From Chitinophaga sancti (GTDB lineage: Bacteria > Bacteroidota > Bacteroidia > Chitinophagales > Chitinophagaceae), in assembly GCF_034087045.1 (NCBI RefSeq), contig NZ_CP139247.1, positions 1,921,001-1,985,000 on the forward strand: 64,000 nt of DNA, written 5' to 3'. How positions within the stretch are numbered: position 1 is the first letter of the stretch; every line of letters begins with the position of its first letter. Of this stretch, positions 43,745 to 53,463 are shown piece after piece. A program made the position numbers and the translations under genes. The notes under the pieces were generated by a model. It made no database searches. It was not told the DNA's origin and worked only from the letters and a program-made list of their open reading frames with translations.

Positions 43745-44965
43745 ATGCCTAAGCAAAGCGACGTTTTGTCTACTGACTTCCTTGTCAAAGTAGCGGAAGA
43801 ATTTGGAACTCCGGTATATATATACCATGCGGAAAAGATTGCCATCCAGTACGAAAAGTTAAAGGACGCCTTCCAAAAGACGGACGCACGCTTTTTCTAT
43901 GCCTGTAAGGCGCTCACCAACATCAACATCCTGAAGTACATCAACTCCCTGGGCTGCGGTCTGGACACCGTGTCTATCAACGAAGTCCAACTCGGTCTCA
44001 AGGCAGGATTCGAACCTAAAAACATCATCTTTACCCCTAACTGCGTAGACCTCGACGAAATCGTAGCTGCCAAGGACCTGGGTGTAAACATCAATATCGA
44101 CAACATCTCCATCCTGGAGCAATTTGGCAACCGCTTTGGTGACTCTTACCCAATCTGCATCCGCCTGAACCCACACATCATGGCTGGCGGTAACTACAAG
44201 ATCTCCACAGGTCACGTAGACAGTAAGTTCGGTATCTCCATCCACCAGATCCGCCACATTGAGCGCATCGTAAAGAGCACCAAACTGAAAGTAACCGGCC
44301 TGCATATGCACACCGGCTCTGAAATCAAGGATGTAGATGTATTCCTCCGTGGGGTAGATATTATGTTCGAACTGGCAGTGAACTTCCCTGACCTGGAATT
44401 CATCGACCTGGGTAGCGGCTTCAAAGTGGCTTACCAACAGGGCGACCCTGAAACCGACATCCAGCTGCTGGGCAAAAAGCTTTCCGACGCTTTCAACAAG
44501 TTCAGCAAAACATACAACCGCCCTCTGCAGGTATGGTTCGAACCGGGTAAATTCCTGGTAAGCCAGAGCGGTTACTTCGTGGTAAAAGCAAATGTGATCA
44601 AGCAGACCACTGCTACCGTGTTCGTAGGTGTGAACTCAGGTTTCAACCACCTGATCCGCCCAATGTTCTACGATGCTTTCCACCTGATCAAAAACATCTC
44701 TAATCCAAAAGGAACCGAACGGATCTATACCGTAGTAGGTAACATCTGCGAAACGGATACTTTCGGCTGGGATCGTAAACTGAACGAAGTAAAAGAAGGC
44801 GATCTGCTGGTATTCTACAACGCAGGAGCTTACGGGTTTGAAATGTCTTCCAACTTCAACTCCCGTTTCAAACCTGCCGAAGTGCTGATAAAAGATGGTA
44901 AAGCCCAACTCATCCGCAGAAGGGATACTTTCGACGACCTGCTAAAAAATCAGATCGAGTTATAA
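43745..44965 (+). CDS. lysA: Diaminopimelate decarboxylase
   Basis: PLP enzyme forming L-lysine from meso-diaminopimelate, 406 aa. The PLP lysine is Lys55 (FFYACKALTN), with HMHTGSEI and GSGFKVAY in the barrel, EPGKFLV near the middle and the substrate-binding NICETDTFGWD toward the end. Length and motif order fit LysA better than arginine or ornithine decarboxylases. Codon use is biased, indicating good expression. It stands alone. Confidence 0.93.
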   Translation: MPKQSDVLSTDFLVKVAEEFGTPVYIYHAEKIAIQYEKLKDAFQKTDARFFYACKALTNINILKYINSLGCGLDTVSINEVQLGLKAGFEPKNIIFTPNCVDLDEIVAAKDLGVNINIDNISILEQFGNRFGDSYPICIRLNPHIMAGGNYKISTGHVDSKFGISIHQIRHIERIVKSTKLKVTGLHMHTGSEIKDVDVFLRGVDIMFELAVNFPDLEFIDLGSGFKVAYQQGDPETDIQLLGKKLSDAFNKFSKTYNRPLQVWFEPGKFLVSQSGYFVVKANVIKQTTATVFVGVNSGFNHLIRPMFYDAFHLIKNISNPKGTERIYTVVGNICETDTFGWDRKLNEVKEGDLLVFYNAGAYGFEMSSNFNSRFKPAEVLIKDGKAQLIRRRDTFDDLLKNQIEL

Positions 44966-44994
44966 TTTGAATAATTTACAGATTAGATTATATT

Positions 44995-45030
44995 TATAGG
45001 TCTGCCGGATTGGCAGACCTATAACTTTTT
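44995..45030 (+). terminator. Terminator of lysA
   Basis: A perfect 12-base stem (TATAGGTCTGCC with GGCAGACCTATA, 5-base loop) is followed by a T run. Confidence 0.88.
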
Positions 45031-45191
45031 ATGGCGAAAATTGTGGTTTTGCATTAAATTTGCTCTTAATAATCAACCACAACCTCTCTGCTTAATCCTG
45101 CACGCTGTTATTCACTGAATGTAACTTTTACAATTTTTCATCTGTCCATTCGTCATATAACTAGATGAGTCATTTTTACATATTTTAGATT

Positions 45192-47528
45192 ATGAAAGTT
45201 TTAACTGCCGGTCCTGATCAATTAAAGGATGAGGCACTGATAGAATCCCATATTTCCTTCGCGCCTTATGTCAAGTTCCTGAAGGAAAAAGCGGCCAGTA
45301 AATCAGATAGCAGGGCGGCGTATTATAAAAAGATCGCTGAACGATTTGAAAGTAACCCCGCGCTACTTGGTCCTATAGCCGGTGCAGATGACCTGTCCGC
45401 CTACCAGGAGTATATCGACCTCATTATTGCTACAATATTTCCTATCACTTCTGATATGGACAAGGATATCTATGGTATTGGTGTCCCCCAGAAGTTTGCT
45501 ATATTTTATTACTCCGACCTCTTCAAGAATATCTTTGCCGGTAACGGCGAAAGAATGCTGGAAGTACCTAAAGGGATTTCAGTAGATAAGGTGAAGAAGG
45601 ATAAACTGGAATGGCTGTATAAGCTGATCCTGGAGAAAGCATATGGTTTTCCCGTTACTTACCAGAACGAGATCATCCACCATATCAACATGCCCGACAG
45701 CAAAGGGGGCAAGAGATATGTGAAGGTGAATGTAGACCCTCGTTTCGTGGAAGTAAAAGTAAAAGGTGAGCTGCCTCCGCTTACATACGATACTGTATGT
45801 ATGAAAAAGTTCAGCCCCGAAGGTCTGAAAGAAATTCTGCCACTGGATAATTTCGTCCTCGAAGGATTTGTGATCTGGACATTACAGGATGTAACCAAAG
45901 ATGAGGTGCAGAATGTAATGAAGAACCTGATCCTGAATATGCACGAGGGCAACGAAAGACGTACCTACCGCCGTATGGAGGAAGAAGTACAGGCACTGAT
46001 GGAAGATACTGACCTGAGTGTGCACGTGGTACCTATTCCAAAGATCAATGGTCGCTATGTGTTGGAATGTGAACAATGCGAGAGTGGCGTGACCCTGGGC
46101 GTAACTGGTAGCGAAAAACAGCAGCAACAGCTGTTTCAGCAACTGATCCAGTACCTGGGTCAGAACAAAACGCCACTTTTGCTGCCCGTGGTGACAGAGA
46201 GTTCTCTCTATGCATATCCATTCCTGCGCTACCTGCCGCTCAAGGGCATCAATAGCTTTGTACTGGTACCTATATGGCACGAGGATACCCTGCTGGGTAT
46301 CGTAGAACTGGCCTCCGGCACCCCTAACAAGATCACTGCTGAAACACTGGCACAAGCCATGCCGGCATATCCATTGTTAGTGATGTTGCTGAACAGAGGT
46401 GCTGATATCACATCGAACCGAATCACCCAGGTCATCAAGGAGCAGTTCACTGCCCTGCAACCTTCTGTGGAATGGAAGTTCATCGACGCAGCATGGCATT
46501 ATCTGCACACACCAAAAGCCAAAAGAAAAGACATCGGCAACATTGCGTTTGAAGATGTCTATCCATTATATGGCGCTGTAGACATCCGGAATTCTTCTAC
46601 CGAACGTAGCAATGCGATCCACGAAGACCTCCGTGAACAGCTGCTCCTGATCCGGGAAACCCTGGACCACATTGGCAACACCATCTACCTGCCATTGCTG
46701 GAAGAGCTGAAGTTCAAGAACGATGAGCTCATTACCGGTATCACCAGTGGTATGCTCTCAGAAGATGAACTGCGTACAAATAACTACCTGGACGAAGAAA
46801 TCGGCCCATTGTTCCGTCACCTGCACGAAAGTCATCCTGAACTGCAGCCGGCACTGGAACGCTACTTCTCCCTGGTAGACCAGACAGAAGGCCATATTCA
46901 GCACCATCGCCAGGATTATGAAGATAGTCTGGCTATGATCAACGCTGAACTGAACCAATACCTGGACAAAGAGAAAGAAAACATACAACACTCCTTCCCA
47001 TGCTACTTCGAAAAGTATCGTACGGATGGGGTAGAGTACAATATCTATATAGGACAGGCTATTGCGCAAACCCGCAAGTTCGACCTGCTCTACCTGCGTA
47101 ACCTGCGCCTGTGGCAGATACAGTCTATGGCAGACATTGCAAGACTCACCAACAAGTTGATTCCTACACTGAAGGTGCCTTTGCAAACTACCCAGCTGGT
47201 ACTGGCCCACAGCAATCCGATCGACATCAGCTTCAGGCAGGATGAGCGCCGCTTCGATGTAGAAGGCGCTTACAACATCCGTTATGAAATACTGAAGAAG
47301 AGGATTGATAAGGTGCACATCCGCCAGACAGGCAAACGCCTCACCCAACCGGGTACCATTGCAATCGTGTATGCTTATGCGAAAGAGATGGAAGAATACC
47401 TGAAGTACATCACCTTCCTGCAGAATAAAAACATCCTGCTGCCAGATGTAGAAATGCTGGACCTGGAAGACCTGCAAGGGGTAAGCGGTCTGAGAGCGCT
47501 AAGAGTAAAAGTAAATATGGAAGCATAA
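45192..47528 (+). CDS. Large GAF-domain-like protein of unknown function
   Basis: A 778-aa cytoplasmic protein with no signal peptide. A middle region (about residues 270-400, with ESSLYAYPFLRYLPLKGINS, FVLVPIWHEDTLLGIVELAS) looks like a GAF domain. It is followed by a conserved-looking FEDVYPLYGAVDIRNSSTER segment (about 455) and a helical C-terminal half rich in Glu/Gln with charged repeats (about 480-700). Similar proteins are annotated as GAF-containing in Bacteroidota without a known role. It is alone between lysA and the converging phosphatase gene. Family membership is inference; no catalytic motif was seen. Confidence 0.6.
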   Translation: MKVLTAGPDQLKDEALIESHISFAPYVKFLKEKAASKSDSRAAYYKKIAERFESNPALLGPIAGADDLSAYQEYIDLIIATIFPITSDMDKDIYGIGVPQKFAIFYYSDLFKNIFAGNGERMLEVPKGISVDKVKKDKLEWLYKLILEKAYGFPVTYQNEIIHHINMPDSKGGKRYVKVNVDPRFVEVKVKGELPPLTYDTVCMKKFSPEGLKEILPLDNFVLEGFVIWTLQDVTKDEVQNVMKNLILNMHEGNERRTYRRMEEEVQALMEDTDLSVHVVPIPKINGRYVLECEQCESGVTLGVTGSEKQQQQLFQQLIQYLGQNKTPLLLPVVTESSLYAYPFLRYLPLKGINSFVLVPIWHEDTLLGIVELASGTPNKITAETLAQAMPAYPLLVMLLNRGADITSNRITQVIKEQFTALQPSVEWKFIDAAWHYLHTPKAKRKDIGNIAFEDVYPLYGAVDIRNSSTERSNAIHEDLREQLLLIRETLDHIGNTIYLPLLEELKFKNDELITGITSGMLSEDELRTNNYLDEEIGPLFRHLHESHPELQPALERYFSLVDQTEGHIQHHRQDYEDSLAMINAELNQYLDKEKENIQHSFPCYFEKYRTDGVEYNIYIGQAIAQTRKFDLLYLRNLRLWQIQSMADIARLTNKLIPTLKVPLQTTQLVLAHSNPIDISFRQDERRFDVEGAYNIRYEILKKRIDKVHIRQTGKRLTQPGTIAIVYAYAKEMEEYLKYITFLQNKNILLPDVEMLDLEDLQGVSGLRALRVKVNMEA

Positions 47529-47580
47529 AAAAAGGGAGCATCATTAATAAATGACACTCCCGGGAATTGTATAAAAATAA

Positions 47581-47615
47581 AAGAGGGTGTAACAAACGTT
47601 ACAACCTCTTTTTAT
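47581..47615. terminator. Bidirectional terminator
   Basis: AAGAGGGTGTAAC and GTTACAACCTCTT form a 13-base stem with a 4-base loop and T and A runs on both sides, between converging genes. Confidence 0.85.
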
Positions 47616-47617
47616 TA

Positions 47618-50600
47618 TCAGAACCTGAATCCAAATGTGATATAAGGTAACACCTCCTCTTCAGATCTACCTACCGTCGCTGTGAGTATCAGCATATTCA
47701 CCGGACTGAAATAGATACCTCCACCATATCCATCATGCCATGCAGAAGATTTCTCTCCACTCTTCCATACCCTGCCCACATCATTGAAGGCTAATAAACC
47801 TACAGTAGCCGGGAACAGGTAAGATCGGAATTCAAACAGTTTTAATCGCAGCTCAGTATTATTGAATGCCATGGCATCGCCGGCAAAGCGGTAGTTACGA
47901 TAACCACGCAGGTTTTGCACGCCTCCTAAATACATAGCCTGGAAATATTCATAATGGCCCCATAGCTTACCACCACCAAATCTTGTGACCAGTACCAGGT
48001 TAGCCGGTGTGCTAAAGCTGGTGTAGATACTCATGTCCGTAGACAGTTGCAGGTAATGGCGCTGTTGTTCATTCAAACCCTGGTTACCATGTAAGGTGGT
48101 ATTCCAGTAGAAACCTCTGGTAGGTGCAATAGCATTATTACGGGTATCGATCTGGTAACCCAGTTTCAAACCTGCGTAATATTTGCCCTGATATACAGAC
48201 AGAGAGTCGAGTCCATTCTTATCAAAGTCCTCTATGATCCTGCCTTTGGTCGCATCCTTATCCAATGTATAATAAGTAAAAGTAGGTCCGTAGATCAGCT
48301 GGAACTTGTTGGACAGGTTCGTTTTGAACAGGGGTTCTACATTATACAGGCTGAAACGGGTACGATAATATTTGATCTTCAGGTCTTTCTCAAACACGGT
48401 TTCATTACCGTAACCAAAGAAGTTGATGGTATTGTTAGGAGCCTTTGCAGTGGCTGTCAATGCCAGATCGGTATTCCCGATTACATCCGTGAATTCACCC
48501 ATGTAGCGGAACTGCCAGGCATTTGTACCCAGGCTATGACCTGCCATCACCGTTTGTCTGGAAGCAAATGGTCGCTTGCGGAAACCTTGTTTGGTGTACT
48601 GGAAACCTGCACCCAGTGACAATCCATCATCGCTGTTGAAGCCCGCGGTCGCCAGTGGCATCAGTTTATCATAGATATATAACAGTGGCGTACGTTCATA
48701 TTTGATATTGTCCGGATTGTAAGAAAGGATCTTACGTTCATTACCTGCCAGTGCAAAAGTATCGGCACCATCGCGTTTCTCATAGATGCGGATATGATTG
48801 CCTGCATACTGAGTGGTATTGTCTCTATAAGTATCATTGTCTTTACCACCGATAATGCGGATGTGAATAGGCGTAAAATAATCTCCTTTGATGTCGAACT
48901 TATCTTCACCACCCAGACCAAAGATCCTTATTTCTCTCGTGACCTTCGGATCAAAGGTGCGGGAGTAGATGTTTTGTTGTACCTCCCCTTTTTTGCTGAT
49001 CTTATTTACATTCAGGGATACCGATCCATCTTGTTGTCTTTCGATAGTAAACAGTTCATCTTTTTTTGTACCTGTTACATCTACATCCTTTGACAGGAAT
49101 CGGTAAAGGTCAAGGGAAGCAGTTTCCAGTTTATCACGACGGGCAATGAGGGTACGATACGTAAAGTCACCTACATTCTTCTGCACAGTATCCGGGAAAC
49201 GGGCTACTGCAGCAGCGATCACGGAATCAGGGAGACTCAGTACCAGCTCGTGGCTGATATCTTTCCATTTCTTTTCATCGATCTCATTCATGAAAGAACG
49301 GTCAAACGGCTGTGCAGATGGGTTCTGATATTCGATGTTCGGGAAGTAAGGTTTGAAACCCTGGAACTTCGGCATCACCCATTTTCTGGCAGCGATGGCG
49401 GTGATCACACCCTGGTTTACAAAGAAGGCCTGGTCACGATCGCGAGGCACAGGATAGTATTCTTTGGTATCCCGTTTCTTGTGTTTCTTCACTCCCCATC
49501 TCCACTGGTCATCATGTCGATCCCAGTCAGCCATTAGCAGATCCAGCATACGGGCGCGGGCTACTGCTTCCTGGTCGATGGTGTTATCATTGTCACCATG
49601 TATTTGTTCCAATACCTTGATGGTATTGTATGTTTTGCCTTTCACAACAGGTTCTCTTTCTTCAAAAAGATACACATCATCACCATGGGTGCTGGCATAG
49701 ATACCGAGAGAAGTATCTTTCGGTAAGTAAACAAACGTCGGATTGGTATGCGGAACGCCTGCTGCCTCCGCCAGTCTGGCCACAGCCATAGTAGCATATG
49801 GATTGGAGGCAGAGATCTGGTCCTGTACTACATCTTTTGCAATGGTGTTTTTCAGTTCAGGAGGAATCGCTTTCTCGGGGTATTTCTTTACAGATCGTAA
49901 AACCCATTCTGTACCTGATTTATCTTCCAGGCGGAGAGAGAGGGTTTGCATACCACCACCTCTCTGCAATATTTTCAGACCGCCTTTTTCTTTGTTGATA
50001 TCGAGTACGGGAAAGTTAACAGGGGCCGCCCATACATCGCGATAGTTCTTACCCAGTAACCAATAGTGAATACCTGTTTTGTGGATATATTGCGTATCCG
50101 CAGGCAAAGTCACGAATGGGGGTAATTCTTTTGCAGTAGGACTTGCATTGGCTAGTTGTTCAGAACGAATATCCTGTATGTTGAAAAGGTTGCTGGCAAA
50201 TGAAGGACCATCGGGTTTATCTACAGTATAATATTGTACGGTGATAGCCCCATTCTTTGAAATCTCCAGTGCGGCATAGCCATTCTCGTTACTGGCATAG
50301 AGAGACTTCGCACCCTTTTTCACACGGCTTTCTTTTGCTCCACTGCCACTGCCGATATAGTAGTTCTCTTTGTCTTTGATGAACTGTAAAGCATGGTCAT
50401 GGCCTGCTACGAAAATTGCCGGACCATGTGATTTGAAGGCTGCTTCCACACCATTTACCAGTTCCTGGTAGTCAGGATTTGGCAGATCTTCAGGTGTACC
50501 AAATACCCCACGGGTCAGGGGATAGATAGAACCTATCACCGGCAGTGGAATATACAATCCCTTGTTCAGATCAGTTAGTGGGAAGATGTGTTGCTTCAAT

Positions 50601-51265
50601 GTATAATAACCACCGTGAATACCATAACTACGGAAAGGGTGATGGCTCGCAAAGATGACCAGCTTGTTCCGGTTACGGATTACGATATCACTCAATTCAG
50701 TCAGTACATCCTGTTTTGTTTTGAAATCGCAGGAAGACTCTGGTCCTGGTTTGGCATAGGGAAACAACCACCATTCGGTATCCATGATCACGAGGGTAAT
50801 GTTCTTATCCAGGGACACTTCTATAGGACCTGGGCAACCGTCTTTGGGCAGGAAGTTTACATTCGGCAGGTTCAATGAATCGACATACAGTTGTTCATTG
50901 ATGATGGTTTGCCAGCCGTTTGGTTTTGACTTTTCCCAGTCATGATTACCGGGAATGAAGATAGCCTGCGTATTGGTATTGCGTACCAGGTTCACCTGGT
51001 AATCAAGTATCTCTTTGGAAAGTGGGTACCGGGTGCTGGTAGGGTCCGGCATCCCATAGGGGTATACGTTATCTCCCAGGTAAAGGACAGTATTTCTTGC
51101 ATCCTGTAAGTCAAAGCGACTCTTTACAGCATCAATGACAGGGTTGTGTCCATCCTGATGCAGTTCGCCGGCATCCCCTATCAGGATGATCCTTCTGGCC
51201 AGTGTATCCTGCGCCTGTGCTGCAAAGGGTAGGAGAAGTATGGAGAGATGTAAAAGGTACTTCAT
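47618..51265 (-). CDS. Metallophosphatase fused to a kinase-like region and an Omp85-type barrel
   Basis: A 1215-aa outer-membrane protein. A signal peptide (ends AAQA) is followed by a calcineurin-type phosphoesterase (about residues 24-340) with all metal motifs: GDAGE (Asp31), GDNVYP (Asp65), GNHDW (Asn107-His108), HHPFRSYG and GHDHALQF. A middle region (about 430-640) has a Gly-rich strand and Lys (GGGMQTLSL, WVLRSVKK), DWDRHDDQWRW near 580 and VPRDRDQAFF near 607, resembling the CotH or HipA kinase fold. The last third (about 880-1215) is a beta barrel with a GVQNLRGYRNYRF segment, the Omp85 RGY motif, and a terminal Phe. The enzyme domains probably sit in the periplasm or on the surface. 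An SdiA-regulated-type lipoprotein gene lies 2 bases upstream. Confidence 0.8.
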   Translation of the reverse strand: MKYLLHLSILLLPFAAQAQDTLARRIILIGDAGELHQDGHNPVIDAVKSRFDLQDARNTVLYLGDNVYPYGMPDPTSTRYPLSKEILDYQVNLVRNTNTQAIFIPGNHDWEKSKPNGWQTIINEQLYVDSLNLPNVNFLPKDGCPGPIEVSLDKNITLVIMDTEWWLFPYAKPGPESSCDFKTKQDVLTELSDIVIRNRNKLVIFASHHPFRSYGIHGGYYTLKQHIFPLTDLNKGLYIPLPVIGSIYPLTRGVFGTPEDLPNPDYQELVNGVEAAFKSHGPAIFVAGHDHALQFIKDKENYYIGSGSGAKESRVKKGAKSLYASNENGYAALEISKNGAITVQYYTVDKPDGPSFASNLFNIQDIRSEQLANASPTAKELPPFVTLPADTQYIHKTGIHYWLLGKNYRDVWAAPVNFPVLDINKEKGGLKILQRGGGMQTLSLRLEDKSGTEWVLRSVKKYPEKAIPPELKNTIAKDVVQDQISASNPYATMAVARLAEAAGVPHTNPTFVYLPKDTSLGIYASTHGDDVYLFEEREPVVKGKTYNTIKVLEQIHGDNDNTIDQEAVARARMLDLLMADWDRHDDQWRWGVKKHKKRDTKEYYPVPRDRDQAFFVNQGVITAIAARKWVMPKFQGFKPYFPNIEYQNPSAQPFDRSFMNEIDEKKWKDISHELVLSLPDSVIAAAVARFPDTVQKNVGDFTYRTLIARRDKLETASLDLYRFLSKDVDVTGTKKDELFTIERQQDGSVSLNVNKISKKGEVQQNIYSRTFDPKVTREIRIFGLGGEDKFDIKGDYFTPIHIRIIGGKDNDTYRDNTTQYAGNHIRIYEKRDGADTFALAGNERKILSYNPDNIKYERTPLLYIYDKLMPLATAGFNSDDGLSLGAGFQYTKQGFRKRPFASRQTVMAGHSLGTNAWQFRYMGEFTDVIGNTDLALTATAKAPNNTINFFGYGNETVFEKDLKIKYYRTRFSLYNVEPLFKTNLSNKFQLIYGPTFTYYTLDKDATKGRIIEDFDKNGLDSLSVYQGKYYAGLKLGYQIDTRNNAIAPTRGFYWNTTLHGNQGLNEQQRHYLQLSTDMSIYTSFSTPANLVLVTRFGGGKLWGHYEYFQAMYLGGVQNLRGYRNYRFAGDAMAFNNTELRLKLFEFRSYLFPATVGLLAFNDVGRVWKSGEKSSAWHDGYGGGIYFSPVNMLILTATVGRSEEEVLPYITFGFRF

Positions 51266-51267
51266 CG

Positions 51268-52122
51268 TTACAGAGGTCTTTGGTTATATTTAAACTTAAG
51301 GATATTGGCCGACGATTCATCAGCTGATTCATTCGAAATATACATATCGCCATTCGGGGCAAAAGAAATGCCTTCCGGTTGTCGGAATATCGTATGTTTC
51401 AGATTATAGGCTTCCTGTACTTTTCCATCCAGGTCAGTGATCACTAACAGTCTATTTACAGCAGACATTATGTACAGCCGCTTTTCAATAGGGTGAATGG
51501 CAGCTGCTGATGGCTTGAACAGGGTCATTTTTTCGCCGCTAAGACGTTCAATATCTGCGATATTGATACGGTAGAATGGATTATCATCAAATGTCCATGT
51601 CTTCATATCAAAGCGGTAGGCGGTATTATAGCCCTTGTCCTTATCATCAGCACAGGCTTTGCAAATCATGATCATTCCATCATTGCGGGGATCATAGTAG
51701 AGGGTTTCAAACTCGTTTTTGCCATCTATTGGTAGTTTATAATTGATGGCATCAGTTGAGTCAGAAAAAAGACCTGTCACCTGATAGAGGTGCCCCTTGC
51801 TTTTCAGTACCAGCCAGTTTTTGCCGTCGGTAGCGAGGTCTTCATAATCCCCGCTCTTGTCGAATTTCCAGTTGGGGTAAGGCGTATTGCCTGTTAAATC
51901 GATAGAAAATACACGGCCCTGTTCATCGTTGATAGCCAGAATATGGTGTTCATCCGGCGCCAGTACAATGCCTGAAATCTCTTGCATGGACTGTCTTACA
52001 TGAAACCGGGTGGGTTCCTCAAGTTTATATCCTTTCGGAGATTCGTATTTTTTATCCCTGTTGTTGTAATAATTACATGAAGTAAACAACAGGCAAACTA
52101 TTAATAAATGTCGTAGAGTCAT
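51268..52122 (-). CDS. SdiA-regulated/YjiK-like beta-propeller lipoprotein
   Basis: From the ATG at 52122 the product has 284 aa with lipobox LFTSC, so it is a lipoprotein. The body resembles the SdiA-regulated (YjiK) domain, a beta-propeller with blades such as EISGIVLAPDEHHILAINDE, and ends PEGISFAPNGDMYISNE. Its function is unknown. It ends two bases before the fused metallophosphatase gene, on the same strand, implying one transcript and a shared role at the cell envelope. A longer frame starting with TTG at 52200 lacks a proper signal and is rejected. Confidence 0.8.
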   Translation of the reverse strand: MTLRHLLIVCLLFTSCNYYNNRDKKYESPKGYKLEEPTRFHVRQSMQEISGIVLAPDEHHILAINDEQGRVFSIDLTGNTPYPNWKFDKSGDYEDLATDGKNWLVLKSKGHLYQVTGLFSDSTDAINYKLPIDGKNEFETLYYDPRNDGMIMICKACADDKDKGYNTAYRFDMKTWTFDDNPFYRINIADIERLSGEKMTLFKPSAAAIHPIEKRLYIMSAVNRLLVITDLDGKVQEAYNLKHTIFRQPEGISFAPNGDMYISNESADESSANILKFKYNQRPL

Positions 52123-52205
52123 AAGATGAGCAGTATGGAGGAATAAAATTAACTCAAAAATGCAGTAACTTGCTGATCTCAGTTTAGCTTTTTTAACCAA
52201 GCCTT

Positions 52206-53456
52206 ATGCAGACAAGTGTAATCATCGACGCCGCACAACAATATGTGACAACACAGTACCAGGATCATCCTCACCCCAATCTGGTGTACCATAACCTGGA
52301 ACATACCAGACAGGTTGTTGCAGCAGCAGCGCAGATTTCAGCGCATTACCGGTTACAGGATACCGACCTTTTAGTCGTGTATATAGCCGCCTGGTTTCAT
52401 GACCTGGGCTACCTGCTGGGGGAGTCTAAAACACATGAACAGACAGGTGCTTCGCTGGCCCGTAATTTTCTAAATGAACAAAAGGTACCGTTAAATATAC
52501 AAGCGCAGGTGACTGGTTGTATTATGGCTACCAAAATGCCACAGGAACCGCACAACCTGCTGGAAGAGATCGTTTGTGATGCAGACCTCTTCAACTTTGG
52601 TACGAAGGAGTTCAGGAAGCGGACCAAGGTATTGCACCAGGAAATAGAGCTTACCCATGAGAAAGAGATTACTGGTGCTGATTGGACAGCAGGTACATTA
52701 AAACTGCTGGAAGGGCATCATTACCATACTGCTTACTGTCAGGCCCTCTTGCAGGAGCAAAAAGAAGAGAACATTGCATGGCTGAAAAAACGCCTGGAGA
52801 AACAGGAGGATAAAGCAGAGAAGAAGGGAGAGAAAAAAGGAGAGAAGTTAGAAGAAGTCGTTGCTAAGGAAAGTAAAAAGCTGAAAATCGATAAGCCGGA
52901 AAAGAATAACAAAGAACCGAAAGCCGGTAGAGGAGTGGAGACCATGTTCCGTACCACTTCCTCCAATCATATCCGGCTGAGTGCCATGGCCGACAGCAAG
53001 GCGCATATCATGATTTCGGTGAATTCTATCATTGTATCCGTGATACTCGGTGTGCTCTTCCGCAAGCTGGAAGACTATCCTAACCTGATCATCCCTTCAG
53101 TATTATTCCTCACTACAGGTGTGATCACCATTATCTTCTCAGTACTGGCTACCCGTCCAAATGTGAATAAAGGTAAGTTTATCAGGGAAGACATCGTCAA
53201 TAAAAAGACAAACCTCCTCTTCTTTGGCAACTTCCATGAAATGGAGCTTGAGCAGTATAAATGGGGTATGACAGAGATGATGAAAGATAGCGATTACCTT
53301 TATGGCAGCATGATCCAGGATATCTACCACCTTGGGGTAGTACTGGGTAAAAAGTATAAACAACTGCGCATTGCGTACAACATATTTATGTTTGGTCTGA
53401 TCATTTCAGTGTTGGCATTTGTGATAGCCGTGCTGTTCTTCCCTGTGCATAACTAA
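52206..53456 (+). CDS. HD phosphohydrolase fused to PycTM-type (DUF5706) membrane effector
   Basis: A 416-aa two-part protein. The N-terminal HD domain keeps the metal ligands: His29/His33 (YHNLEHT), His65-Asp66 (WFHDLGY) and Asp125/Asp127 (VCDADLFNFG). A very charged Lys/Glu linker (about residues 183-245) joins it to a C-terminal PycTM-like domain (MFRTTSSNHIRLSAMADSKA, HIMISVNSII, about 248-416) with two hydrophobic helices near 266-313 and one near 392-413. In Pycsar defence PycTM effectors are inserted in the membrane and triggered by cCMP or cUMP. No nucleotide cyclase is nearby. First gene of a five-gene plus-strand run, 7 bases before ppk1. Confidence 0.85.
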   Translation: MQTSVIIDAAQQYVTTQYQDHPHPNLVYHNLEHTRQVVAAAAQISAHYRLQDTDLLVVYIAAWFHDLGYLLGESKTHEQTGASLARNFLNEQKVPLNIQAQVTGCIMATKMPQEPHNLLEEIVCDADLFNFGTKEFRKRTKVLHQEIELTHEKEITGADWTAGTLKLLEGHHYHTAYCQALLQEQKEENIAWLKKRLEKQEDKAEKKGEKKGEKLEEVVAKESKKLKIDKPEKNNKEPKAGRGVETMFRTTSSNHIRLSAMADSKAHIMISVNSIIVSVILGVLFRKLEDYPNLIIPSVLFLTTGVITIIFSVLATRPNVNKGKFIREDIVNKKTNLLFFGNFHEMELEQYKWGMTEMMKDSDYLYGSMIQDIYHLGVVLGKKYKQLRIAYNIFMFGLIISVLAFVIAVLFFPVHN

Positions 53457-53463
53457 GTGATAT

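Noticed and set aside
43859..44437. 192-residue open frame on the minus strand
   Set aside because: It lies wholly antisense to lysA, whose PLP and substrate motifs are intact; the composition is that of a codon-bias shadow.
46758..47477. 239-residue open frame on the minus strand
   Set aside because: Antisense to the GAF-like gene; no recognisable motif, and Leu/Val/Gln-rich text typical of complement to biased codons.
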